A stretch of DNA of 58,498 bases from Flavobacteriales bacterium (lineage in GTDB: Bacteria > Bacteroidota > Bacteroidia > Flavobacteriales_F > PHOS-HE28). A model generated the notes under the pieces. That model worked only from the letters and a program-made list of their open reading frames with translations, did not search any database and was not told the origin of the DNA. A program made the translations under genes and the position numbers. The stretch spans positions 1-58,498 of the forward strand of contig JADZAC010000012.1 of assembly GCA_020852835.1 (NCBI GenBank), read 5' to 3'. This document shows positions 1 through 7,874 of the stretch, piece by piece; position 1 is the first letter of the stretch, and each line of letters opens with the position of its first letter.

Positions 1-1980
1 CCCAAGATGCCCGAAACAGCAACCGCCCCCGCTACGCCCGCCTTCGATGTGGCCGGCATGGATACCGCAGCCAAGCCCGGCAACGACTTCGACCTTTTTG
101 CCAACGGCACCTGGAAGAAGAACAACCCCGTGCCCAGCACCGAATCCCGCTGGGGCGCTTTCAGCATCCTGGCCAAGGAGAACCTGGAGGTGAAGGTGAA
201 GAGCATCATCGATACGCTGCTTGCGGGCAAGGATGCGCCCAAGGGTTCCACCGCACAGCTTGTGGGCGACTTCTACCGCTCCTACATGGACACCGCCAAA
301 CTGGAGCAGCTCGGCGCCACCCCGTTGAACCCTTGGATGGACCGCATCGATGCGCTGAAGGACCTCAAGGAACAGGCCGCCCTCAGCGGTGAATACGCAC
401 GCCTCGGCGTTTCCACCTTCGTGGGCCTGCATGCCGATGCCGACATGCACAACAGCCGCATGAACATTTTGTACAGCGGACAGGACGGCCTGAGCCTGGG
501 CGAGCGCAGCTACTACGAGAAGACCGACAGCGCCATGGTGAACGTCCGCAACGAATTCACCGCCCACGTGGACAAGATGTTCAGCCTGGCCGGCCTTTCG
601 GAACAAAACCCCGGCAAAACCATCCTTGGCTTTGAAACCGGCCTGGCCAAGCTGCAGCTCACCAACATCCAGCGCCGCGACCCCGACATCTACAAGAAGA
701 TCGCCTTTGCCGATTTCGCCAAGCTCTCGCCCAAGTACGACCTCACCGGGCTGGCCAAGGCCATGGGCATCACCACGGACACGCTGTTGCTGGAAGACAA
801 GGACTACGTGGCCAAAGCTTCCGCCTACATCGCCGCCACGCCGCTGCCCGTGCTGAAGACCTGGATGAAGTGGCAGCTGCTGGACACCTATGCCAACGTG
901 CTCACCAAGGCGCTCAACGAAGAGAACTTCCGCTTCCACGGCACCGTGATGAGCGGCACCAAGGAGCAGAAAACCCGCGAACTGCGCGCCTTGCGCGCAA
1001 CCGACAACCTGCTGGGCGAACCCCTGGGCAAGCTCTATGCGGAAAAATACTTCCCGCCCACCTCGCGAAAAAAGGTGGAGGACATGATCGAGAACGTGCG
1101 CACCGTGTATGGCGAACACATCAAGGCGCTCACCTGGATGAGCCCGGAAACCAAGCAGAAAGCCTTGGAGAAGCTCAGCCTCTTCACCACCAAGATCGGC
1201 TACCCCGACCAGTGGAAGGACTACAGCATGGTGGACATCAAGCCCGATGCGCTCTTCCAAAACACCATGAACCTGATCGCCTGGCGCAGCAATGACAATT
1301 TGGTGCGCATCGGCAAGCCCGTGGACACCAAGGAATGGGGCATGACGCCGCAAACCGTCAACGCCTACTACAACCCCTCGCTCAACGAGGTGGTGTTCCC
1401 CGCAGGCATCCTGCAGCCGCCCTTCTTCAACGCCGATGCCGACGATGCCATCAACTACGGCGGCATCATCGCCGTGATCGGCCACGAGCTCACCCACGGC
1501 TTTGATGACCAGGGCGCCAAGTTCGACGGCCACGGCAACCTGGTGAACTGGTGGACCGACCAGGACAAGGCCAACTTCGATTCGCTCGCCCAGCGCATGA
1601 TCAAGTACTACGACACCCTGGAAGCCCTGCCCGGCGTGCACGTAAAGGGCGCGCTCACCGTGGGCGAGAATATCGCCGACCTCGGCGGGGTCACCTTGGC
1701 CTATGCCGCGCTGCAGCGTTCGCTGGAAGGCAAGCCTGAACCCGCCAAGGTCGACGGCTACACCTGGCAGCAGCGCTTCTTCCTCGGCTGGGCCCAGGTA
1801 TGGCGCGCCAACATCACGCCGGAAGCCGCACGCCGCCTGGCCGAGCTGGACCCGCACAGCCCCGCGCACATCCGCATCAACGCCGTCCTCGGCCAGTTCA
1901 AGCCCTTCCAAGAGGCCTGGTGCCCCGACGGCCAAGGCGCCATGCTCGTGCCCGACAGCGCGCGCGTGGTGATCTGGTGA
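1..1980 (+). CDS. M13 family metallopeptidase (neprilysin/PepO-like), 5' end probably outside window
   Basis: This is a zinc endopeptidase that cleaves peptides, normally exported or lipid-anchored in Bacteroidota. The zinc motif HELTH has its ligands at H493 and H497 and the catalytic E494. The third ligand lies in ENIAD (E554, with D558), numbering from the ATG at 7. The upstream NAYYNPSLNEVVFPAGI block and the C-terminal ERVVIW-like end (ARVVIW) are typical of M13. The reading frame is open back to base 1, and the ATG at 7 is followed directly by mature-like sequence with no signal peptide or lipobox. I therefore infer that the true start lies upstream and that this is a 5'-partial gene. 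At about 657 residues the visible part is nearly full length for the family. The next gene, thiL, follows on the same strand after 90 bp. Confidence 0.93.
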   Translation, partial: PKMPETATAPATPAFDVAGMDTAAKPGNDFDLFANGTWKKNNPVPSTESRWGAFSILAKENLEVKVKSIIDTLLAGKDAPKGSTAQLVGDFYRSYMDTAKLEQLGATPLNPWMDRIDALKDLKEQAALSGEYARLGVSTFVGLHADADMHNSRMNILYSGQDGLSLGERSYYEKTDSAMVNVRNEFTAHVDKMFSLAGLSEQNPGKTILGFETGLAKLQLTNIQRRDPDIYKKIAFADFAKLSPKYDLTGLAKAMGITTDTLLLEDKDYVAKASAYIAATPLPVLKTWMKWQLLDTYANVLTKALNEENFRFHGTVMSGTKEQKTRELRALRATDNLLGEPLGKLYAEKYFPPTSRKKVEDMIENVRTVYGEHIKALTWMSPETKQKALEKLSLFTTKIGYPDQWKDYSMVDIKPDALFQNTMNLIAWRSNDNLVRIGKPVDTKEWGMTPQTVNAYYNPSLNEVVFPAGILQPPFFNADADDAINYGGIIAVIGHELTHGFDDQGAKFDGHGNLVNWWTDQDKANFDSLAQRMIKYYDTLEALPGVHVKGALTVGENIADLGGVTLAYAALQRSLEGKPEPAKVDGYTWQQRFFLGWAQVWRANITPEAARRLAELDPHSPAHIRINAVLGQFKPFQEAWCPDGQGAMLVPDSARVVIW

Positions 1981-1994
1981 GCGGGCGTAGGGCA

Positions 1995-2054
1995 TAGTTC
2001 GTGGTTCGCAGGGGTTGGTTCGTGGTATCCCTGCGACCTACGAACCGCGAACTA
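1995..2054. repeat. Nested inverted repeat between the M13 peptidase and thiL
   Basis: The left arm TAGTTCGTGGTTCGCAGG (1995-2012) pairs imperfectly with CCTGCGACCTACGAACCGCG plus AACTA (2030-2054). A second copy of GTTCGTGGT at 2018-2026 pairs with ACCTACGAAC (2036-2045). The segment could fold in two ways and has no U-tract. It may be a terminator or a REP-like intergenic element; the sequence does not decide. Confidence 0.5.
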
Positions 2055-2070
2055 CCCCCACCTTCGCACC

Positions 2071-3111
2071 ATGTCCGAGAATACCTCCCGCACCGAACTC
2101 GCTTCCCTTGGCGAATTCGGCCTCATCGACCGCATCGCGGCGGCAGTGGAACTCAAGAACCCTTCCTCCCTGCAGGGCATTGGCGATGATTGCGCGGTGA
2201 TCGATCCGCAGGGCTTCACCCAAGTGGTCACCACCGACATGCTGGTGGAAGGTGTACACTTCGACCTAGGCTACGTGCCGCTGAAACACTTGGGATACAA
2301 GGCCGTGGTGGTGAACCTCAGCGATGTGTATGCCATGAACGCCGAACCCCGCCAGATCACCGTGGCCTTGGCCGTGAGCAACCGCTTTCCGCTGGAAGCC
2401 ATCGATGAGCTCTACGCCGGTATGCTCACCGCCTGCAATGCGTACGGCGTGGACCTCGTGGGCGGCGATACCACCAGCTCCACCAGTGGCCTGGTCATTT
2501 CCATCACCGCCATTGGCGCGGCAAGGAAGGAGGATATCGTGTACCGCCACGGCGCCCAGGAAAACGACCTGCTGGTGGTGAGCGGCGACCTCGGCGGCGC
2601 CTTCATGGGCCTGCAGGTGCTGGAGCGCGAAAAGGCCGTTTTCAAGCAAGACCCCAACGTGCAACCGGACCTCACCGGCTTCGACTACATTCTGCAACGC
2701 CAGTTGAAGCCCGAAGCGCGCAAGGACGTCATTGCCCTGTTCAAGGAGATGGAGTTGAAACCCACCGCCATGATCGATATCAGCGATGGCCTGGCCAGCG
2801 AGGCCATGCACCTCGCCCGCCGCTCGGAGCTCGGTGTAAAGCTTTATGATGAAAAAATCCCCATCGCACCGGAAACCCACCACGCCGCGCGCGACTTCAA
2901 CCTCGACCCCGGCACCTGCGCCCTCAACGGCGGCGAGGACTACGAGCTGCTCTTCACCATTGCCCAAGCCGATTACGACAAGGTGAAAGGATCGCCCCAC
3001 TTCACCGTGGTAGGGCACATGACCGACCCTGCCAGCGGCTGCCACTTAGTGGACCGCCAAGGCGGACTGCACGAGCTGAAGGCGCAGGGCTGGGACGGAT
3101 TGAAGGCCTGA
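2071..3111 (+). CDS. thiL: Thiamine-monophosphate kinase
   Basis: ThiL phosphorylates thiamine monophosphate to thiamine diphosphate with ATP in the cytoplasm. The 346-residue protein shows the full PurM-like pattern: LGEFGLIDR at residues 13-21, GIGDD at 36-40, the metal-binding DML at 56-58, NLSDVYAM at 82-89, GGDTT at 131-135, a later ISDGLASE, and the GGEDYELLF nucleotide-site motif near residue 286. Length is normal for the family. The ATG follows a CACCTTCGC box by three bases. dxs, which makes a precursor shared by thiamine and isoprenoid synthesis, is the next gene on the same strand. I see no TPP-riboswitch-like sequence in the 90-bp leader. Confidence 0.96.
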   Translation: MSENTSRTELASLGEFGLIDRIAAAVELKNPSSLQGIGDDCAVIDPQGFTQVVTTDMLVEGVHFDLGYVPLKHLGYKAVVVNLSDVYAMNAEPRQITVALAVSNRFPLEAIDELYAGMLTACNAYGVDLVGGDTTSSTSGLVISITAIGAARKEDIVYRHGAQENDLLVVSGDLGGAFMGLQVLEREKAVFKQDPNVQPDLTGFDYILQRQLKPEARKDVIALFKEMELKPTAMIDISDGLASEAMHLARRSELGVKLYDEKIPIAPETHHAARDFNLDPGTCALNGGEDYELLFTIAQADYDKVKGSPHFTVVGHMTDPASGCHLVDRQGGLHELKAQGWDGLKA

Positions 3112-3205
3112 TGGGCGGTTCCTTCCGTACTGAACTCGGGGACACAATGGCTTGAGCCGCCACCCGTTCCATAGTGCCGGCAACTCCGTCTTCCACCGTG
3201 CGTCC

Positions 3206-3213
3206 TACCTTTG
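3206..3213 (+). promoter_or_regulatory. Putative -7 box of dxs (TACCTTTG)
   Basis: It matches the Bacteroidota -7 consensus TAnnTTTG exactly and lies 26 bp upstream of the dxs ATG. No clear TTG -33 element stands at the usual spacing. Confidence 0.5.
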
Positions 3214-3239
3214 ATCATCCATTCCCGCCTTCCACCGCC

Positions 3240-5183
3240 ATGAGCGAACCCGTCGGCACGTACCCGCTGCTTTCCGCCATCAACACCCCCGCCAACCTGC
3301 GCAAGCTCTCCGGGCCGCAGTTGGAACAGGTGTGCACGGAGCTGCGCAACTTCATCATCGATGTGGTAAGCGTGAAGGGCGGCCACTTCGGGGCCAGCCT
3401 CGGCGTGGTGGAGCTCACCGTGGCCCTGCACTACGTCTTCAACACACCCTATGATCAACTGGTGTGGGACGTGGGCCACCAAGCCTACGGCCACAAGATC
3501 CTCACCGGAAGGCGCGAAGTCTTCCACACCAACCGCATCCACGGCGGCCTCAGCGGCTTCCCCAAGCGCAGCGAAAGCCCGTACGACACCTTCGGCGTGG
3601 GCCACAGCAGCACCAGCATCGGCGCGGCCACCGGCATGGCCGAAGCCAGCAAGTTGAAGGGCGAAAAAGATCGGCACACGGTGGCCGTGATCGGTGATGG
3701 TGCCATGACCGCCGGCATGGCCTTCGAGGCCCTCAACCATGCAGGCGGCATTGGTTCAAACATGTTGGTGGTGCTCAACGACAACTGCATGAGCATCGAC
3801 CCCAACGTGGGGGCACTCCGCGAATACCTCACCGACATCACCACCAGCCGCAGCTACAACAAGGTGAAGGACGAGGTGTGGAACCTCCTCGGCAAGCTCA
3901 GCAAGTTCGGGCCCAACGCGCAGTCCATCGTGCAGAAGGTGGAGAACGCCGTGAAGGCTTCCCTGCTCAAACAGAGCAACCTCTTTGAGAGCCTGAAGTT
4001 CCGCTACTTCGGGCCGGTGGACGGCCATGATGTGGAACGCTTGGTGGCCGTGATGCGGGACCTGCGCAACATCCCCGGCCCCAAGATCCTGCACGTGCTT
4101 ACGGTGAAGGGCAAGGGCTACAAGCCAGCCGAGGAGGGCAGCCCCACGGTGTGGCACGCCCCCGGGCTGTTCAACAAGGTCACCGGCGAGATCATCAAAG
4201 TGGTGCCCAAGAGCCCACAGCCGCCCAAGTACCAAGATGTTTTCGGCCACAGCATCGTGGAGCTGGCCGAGAAGAACCCCAAGATCGTGGGCGTAACGCC
4301 CGCCATGCCCAGTGGCTGCTCCCTGAACATCATGATGAAGGCCATGCCGGACCGGGCCTTTGACGTGGGCATCGCCGAGCAGCACGCCGTCACCTTCAGC
4401 GCCGGCATGGCCACCCAAGGGCTGGTTCCCTTCTGCAACATCTACAGCTCCTTCATGCAGCGCGCCTACGACCAGGTAGTGCACGATGTGGCCCTGCAGA
4501 ACCTCAACGTGGTCTTCTGCCTCGATCGCGGCGGCCTCGCCGGTGCAGACGGCCCCACGCACCACGGCGCCTTCGACATCGCCTACTTCCGCTGCATCCC
4601 CAACATGGTGGTGAGCGCACCGATGAATGAGGAGGAGCTGCGCAACTTGATGTACACCGCACAGCTGCCCGACCAGGGCCCCTTCAGCATCCGCTACCCG
4701 CGTGGCGAGGGCGTGATGACCGAGTGGAAAACACCCTTCAAGGAGATCAAAGTGGGCACCGGCCGCAAGCTGCGCAGCGGTACGGACCTGGCCGTGCTCA
4801 GCATCGGCCACATCGGCAACATCGCCGCCAAGGGCATCGACGCTTTACAGGCCGAGGGCTACGACGTGGCCCACTACGACATGCGCTTCGCCAAGCCGAT
4901 CGACGAATTGCTGCTGCACGAGGTCTTCGCCAAGTTCAAGCACGTGGTCACCGTGGAAGACGGCTGCATCATGGGCGGCATGGGCAGCGCCGTGCTGGAG
5001 TTCATGGCCGACCACGGCTACCACGCCCAGGTAAAACGCCTCGGCATCCCCGACCGCTGGATCGAGCACGGCAGCCAACCGGAACTCTACACCGAATGCG
5101 GTTTTGACGACAAGGCCCTTATTGCCGCCGTGAAGGAGATGCTGCCGGCGAAGGGTTCGAAAAGCGTGGGGGTGGGGGCGTAG
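3240..5183 (+). CDS. dxs: 1-deoxy-D-xylulose-5-phosphate synthase
   Basis: Dxs condenses pyruvate and glyceraldehyde 3-phosphate, with thiamine diphosphate as cofactor, in the first step of the MEP isoprenoid pathway. The 647-residue protein carries the ThDP/Mg motif GDGAMTAG (G152-D-G), the KGKGYKPAE segment, the catalytic glutamate in AEQHAVT (E380) and a [15 protein letters not shown] loop. The GGL replaces the more usual AGL of DRAGLVG. I chose the ATG at 3240 over an in-frame upstream start because homology begins at the [15 protein letters not shown] region and a TACCTTTG promoter box would lie inside the longer version. It follows thiL on the same strand and depends on ThiL's product. 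Confidence 0.96.
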   Translation: MSEPVGTYPLLSAINTPANLRKLSGPQLEQVCTELRNFIIDVVSVKGGHFGASLGVVELTVALHYVFNTPYDQLVWDVGHQAYGHKILTGRREVFHTNRIHGGLSGFPKRSESPYDTFGVGHSSTSIGAATGMAEASKLKGEKDRHTVAVIGDGAMTAGMAFEALNHAGGIGSNMLVVLNDNCMSIDPNVGALREYLTDITTSRSYNKVKDEVWNLLGKLSKFGPNAQSIVQKVENAVKASLLKQSNLFESLKFRYFGPVDGHDVERLVAVMRDLRNIPGPKILHVLTVKGKGYKPAEEGSPTVWHAPGLFNKVTGEIIKVVPKSPQPPKYQDVFGHSIVELAEKNPKIVGVTPAMPSGCSLNIMMKAMPDRAFDVGIAEQHAVTFSAGMATQGLVPFCNIYSSFMQRAYDQVVHDVALQNLNVVFCLDRGGLAGADGPTHHGAFDIAYFRCIPNMVVSAPMNEEELRNLMYTAQLPDQGPFSIRYPRGEGVMTEWKTPFKEIKVGTGRKLRSGTDLAVLSIGHIGNIAAKGIDALQAEGYDVAHYDMRFAKPIDELLLHEVFAKFKHVVTVEDGCIMGGMGSAVLEFMADHGYHAQVKRLGIPDRWIEHGSQPELYTECGFDDKALIAAVKEMLPAKGSKSVGVGA

Positions 5184-5204
5184 GCACTTGCCACCTGGTT
5201 TTCA

Positions 5205-5246
5205 ATGGACGCCGATGGACGCAAGTGCGCGTCCATCGGCGTCCAT
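5205..5246. terminator. Perfect 18-bp hairpin downstream of dxs
   Basis: ATGGACGCCGATGGACGC (5205-5222) is followed by a 6-base loop and its exact reverse complement (5229-5246). No T-run follows. The arm itself contains a short repeat (ATGGACGC twice), so it could be a REP-like element as well as a terminator for dxs. Confidence 0.6.
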
Positions 5247-5263
5247 CTGTGCCCATTTCCCCT

Positions 5264-5386
5264 ATGGAAGCAAAGGCCACAACCTTGTGATCATATCACG
5301 GCGTGTTGAATTTGCATGGATATGCGAATGATGCCTCCGCCATCAACCTGAAGGACCTGATGTCTGAGCTGCAGGGAATGAAGTGA
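5264..5386 (+). pseudogene. Decayed small ORF upstream of the zeta-like toxin remnant
   Basis: One reading frame runs from an ATG at 5264 to a TGA at 5384-5386 (41 codons including the stop) but is broken by an in-frame TGA at codon 9 (5288-5290). After the break it reads SYHGVLNLHGYANDASAINL and on to the stop. It ends 36 bp before the zeta-like frame. Small partner proteins commonly accompany zeta-type toxins, so I infer a degraded partner. The remnant is too short to be sure, and a GTG at 5303 could still start a 27-residue peptide. Confidence 0.4.
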
Positions 5387-5422
5387 AGGGCCATTCGCAA
5401 CAGATCTACCTTGAACGCCCCA

Positions 5423-5981
5423 ATGGCCAAGAACCCCGCACCCCGCTGCATCATCATCGCCGGGCCGAACGGCGCTGGGAAGACCACGTTTGCAAAAAGC
5501 TACCTCGTTCAGGAGGCGAGCATGGTCAACTTCATCAATGCCGATTTGATCGCCACGGCCTTTCACCGTTGATGCCCGAGCGTGCGGCGCGTGCTGCCGG
5601 TCGGATCCTATTGGAAGAACTGGGCAGGTTGACCAAAGCCAAGGACTCGTTCGCCTTGGAAAGCACCCTGAGCGGAAAGACCTATGTCAAGTTGATCCAG
5701 GATTGGAAGAGGTTGGGATATCATGTTCAGATCATCTTTCTCCAATTGGATTCGCCAAAACTGGCCGTGCACCGCGTGGCCATGATGTACCCAGATCCGA
5801 CATCCTTCGCCGTTTCAATCGGGGCTTGGTAAATTTCCGGGATCATTACCAAGCCTAGGCTGACCATTGGTTACTGTGTGATGCATCGGGAGCCGTCCCC
5901 GTACTTTTGTCAGAGCATCGATCATGGAAGGCAAGCATAAAGCCCCCAGTGAACAAGCACTTGTTGTGCTCCGTGCCCTGA
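5423..5981 (+). pseudogene. Zeta-toxin-like P-loop kinase, disrupted
   Basis: The intact N-terminus reads [20 protein letters not shown] (Walker A) then NFINADLIA, a pattern typical of the zeta-toxin/UDP-GlcNAc kinase-like family. Three lesions are visible. First, the frame shifts near 5555, where restoring one C in GATCGCCACGGC would give the family sequence [15 protein letters not shown]; as it stands a stop falls at 5570. Second, the next frame (ESTLSGKTYVKLIQDWK, then LDSPKLAVHRVA) loses about seven codons and shifts again near 5781, where HDVPRSDILRRFNRGLVNF resumes. Third, an in-frame TAG interrupts DHYQA-ADHWLLCDAS. The multiple lesions make a sequencing error alone unlikely. The exact 3' limit is uncertain because the last frame overlaps the next small ORF. 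Confidence 0.8.
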
Positions 5982-6076
5982 AGCGCGCCGCTAAGGAAGC
6001 CCGCCGCCAGGCCAAGATCCACGGCACCAAGGTGTGGGTGATCAAGGACGGCAAGATCGTGGGGCTGGAGCCGTAG
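5924..6076 (+). CDS. Small 50-residue protein, likely companion of the zeta-like toxin
   Basis: An intact ORF (MEGKHKAPSEQ...) encodes a short basic helix (ALKRAAKEARRQ) and ends in KVWVIKDGKIVGLEP. Small proteins ending in a VVWRDGKV-like strand often sit beside zeta-type toxin genes, which is my reason for calling it a companion or antitoxin-like protein; that is recollection of the gene context, not a search. It overlaps the last frame of the toxin remnant and ends 17 bp before the convergent T9SS cargo gene. It is the only unbroken gene of the cassette. It may be a relic not yet mutated, or retained for another use. Confidence 0.5.
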   Translation: MEGKHKAPSEQALVVLRALKRAAKEARRQAKIHGTKVWVIKDGKIVGLEP

Positions 6077-6093
6077 CATGTTCCCGGCCCGGG

Positions 6094-7692
6094 TCACCAT
6101 TTCAGCAGCGGCAAGGTGAACGCCACCATTTCCGGCCCGAAGAGCTTTACCCGATAAAGTCCATTGGGCAGTGAACCCAGTTCGAGTTGTGCGCTTGGGG
6201 CCGCCGGTGCAACGGTCTGCTCCAGCACAAGCCTGCCCATCACATCGATCAGGGCAATGCGCTCCGGCCGAAGGCCGGGACTGAAGGAAATGGTTGCCAG
6301 GTCCTGGGCCGGGTTGGGCGATATGGCGGCGGAAGGCGCGCTGTTGTCGGCGATCCCCGTAGTGAGCATGCCCAGCTTCACCACCCAAGCATCTTCCGGG
6401 CCGCCCATTTGGCCCACGACATCACCATCCTCCGATTTGGTGATCCCGGCCACCACATAGCCGTTCCCGGGAACGACGGTGCCCGCATACAACTGGTCGC
6501 GGTCGCTCCCGCCCAGGCTCAATTCCCATTGCAATTCACCGGTCTCCTCCAGGCTGAGCACCCAGCCATCGTAGTCCCCATGGTTGCCGCTCACATCGCC
6601 GTTGACCGAGCCGCTGTAGCCGCTTACGAAGTAGTCCCCGTTGTCATCCACGGCCACGTCCATGGCAAAATCGCCGGAGTTGCCCCCCAGCCAACGCTCC
6701 CATTCCGCCAAGCCCGTCCCGTTCAGCTTTGCCACCCAGAAATCGCCCCCGCCATGGCCTTCGGTATTGCCGATATCAATGGAGCTGTTGCTCCCGGCGA
6801 AGAGGTAACCGCCGCTGGGCAGGGGCGCAATGGCCCGCCCTCGGTCGTGAAGCGTGGGCGCATGCACCTGTTGCCATTGGAGGTTGCCGTCGGGGTCCAC
6901 TTTCACCACCCACGCGTTGTCATTCCAGCCCGGATCACCCAGGTAACCGGTCACATCCCCGTCATTTGACAGGGTGGTGCCTGCCAGGATGTATCCGCCG
7001 GTGCCCACCACGGCCACATCACTGAAATAATCCATTTGGGAGCCTCCCAGGCAGCGCTGCCATTCGATCGTTCCGTCGGTGGCCAGCTTCACCAACCAAC
7101 CGTCGCTCGCTCCGTGGTTGCCGCTCACGTCGCCGTCGGTGGACCAGGACGTTCCCGCCACGATGCACCCACCGTCCGCAGTGGCCGCCAGCGCATAGGC
7201 CGCATCGAACTCCGTGCCCCCAAGGCAACGCTGCCAGATCAGATCGCCGGCACTGTTCAGGCGTACTGCCCAAGCATCTCCGTCGCCACCTTGGTAGCCT
7301 ACCACATCACCATCGGTGGAGGCCGTGGTCCCCGCCGCAAAATAGCCGCCGTCCTGCGCGGTGGCAATGGCATCGAACCGGTCATCATCCGCACCGCCCA
7401 AACAACGTTGCCACAGGGTTGTGCCCGCGGAATCCAAATGGGTCACCAGGCCATCCTTGAGGGTGCTGTGGTTGCAATTGTCCACCAACACACCATGCGA
7501 CCTCAAGAATCCCGCCATGGCATATCCGCCATCCGCGCCGAGGGTGATCCCGTATGCAAAGTCCTGGCCAACGCCGCCGATGCAGCGCTGCCATTCCACC
7601 TGATACTGCGCATACAGAGGCACCAAGGCCAGGATGCATGAACAACCCGCCAAGGCCATGGCGCGCGGTGAAGTGGTATTGGCGTTTTCCAT
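6094..7692 (-). CDS. Secreted seven-repeat (probable beta-propeller) protein with T9SS sorting domain
   Basis: The 532-residue protein starts MENANTTS and then has a hydrophobic export segment (ALAGCSCILALVPLYAQ). Seven successive units of about 60 residues follow. Each opens with a variant of QRCLGG, contains an (A)GT..S.DGDV-like turn, and closes with DGWLVKL...G.LxW. Seven units fit a closed seven-bladed propeller. The last 80 residues begin SAAISPNPAQD and contain a GRLVLEQ-like segment and LPNGLYRVKL, typical of the type A T9SS C-terminal domain, so I infer outer-membrane translocation. The ATG at 7692 is preferred over a longer frame because the upstream extension does not look protein-like and a TACCTTCA promoter box lies 34 bp upstream. 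Ligand or substrate is unknown. Confidence 0.85.
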   Translation of the reverse strand: MENANTTSPRAMALAGCSCILALVPLYAQYQVEWQRCIGGVGQDFAYGITLGADGGYAMAGFLRSHGVLVDNCNHSTLKDGLVTHLDSAGTTLWQRCLGGADDDRFDAIATAQDGGYFAAGTTASTDGDVVGYQGGDGDAWAVRLNSAGDLIWQRCLGGTEFDAAYALAATADGGCIVAGTSWSTDGDVSGNHGASDGWLVKLATDGTIEWQRCLGGSQMDYFSDVAVVGTGGYILAGTTLSNDGDVTGYLGDPGWNDNAWVVKVDPDGNLQWQQVHAPTLHDRGRAIAPLPSGGYLFAGSNSSIDIGNTEGHGGGDFWVAKLNGTGLAEWERWLGGNSGDFAMDVAVDDNGDYFVSGYSGSVNGDVSGNHGDYDGWVLSLEETGELQWELSLGGSDRDQLYAGTVVPGNGYVVAGITKSEDGDVVGQMGGPEDAWVVKLGMLTTGIADNSAPSAAISPNPAQDLATISFSPGLRPERIALIDVMGRLVLEQTVAPAAPSAQLELGSLPNGLYRVKLFGPEMVAFTLPLLKW

Positions 7693-7725
7693 CAGCGACT
7701 GTTTTTCTTCAGGAGCATTGGTGCA

Positions 7726-7733
7726 TGAAGGTA
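7726..7733 (-). promoter_or_regulatory. Putative -7 box of the T9SS cargo gene (TACCTTCA)
   Basis: On the minus strand it reads TACCTTCA, a one-base variant of the TAnnTTYG box seen before many genes here, 34 bp from the ATG at 7692. Confidence 0.35.
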
Positions 7734-7874
7734 GCAACTGCACAGTAGATGCGCGAAACAGCAACCGACACCCGGACCATGGCACCAAGAAGGCGCAGGT
7801 GATCAAGAAAGGAAGGGTGGAGGGATGGTGCCGTAACGGGCGATCATGCCCCTGCCAGCCCCCAAGCCTGCGGC

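Noticed and set aside
1981-2070. TPP riboswitch before thiL
   Set aside because: The spacer is only 90 bp, is made of an inverted repeat and lacks the conserved CUGAGA element.
3756-4811. A 351-codon open frame antisense to dxs
   Set aside because: Shadow of dxs with skewed composition and no domain.
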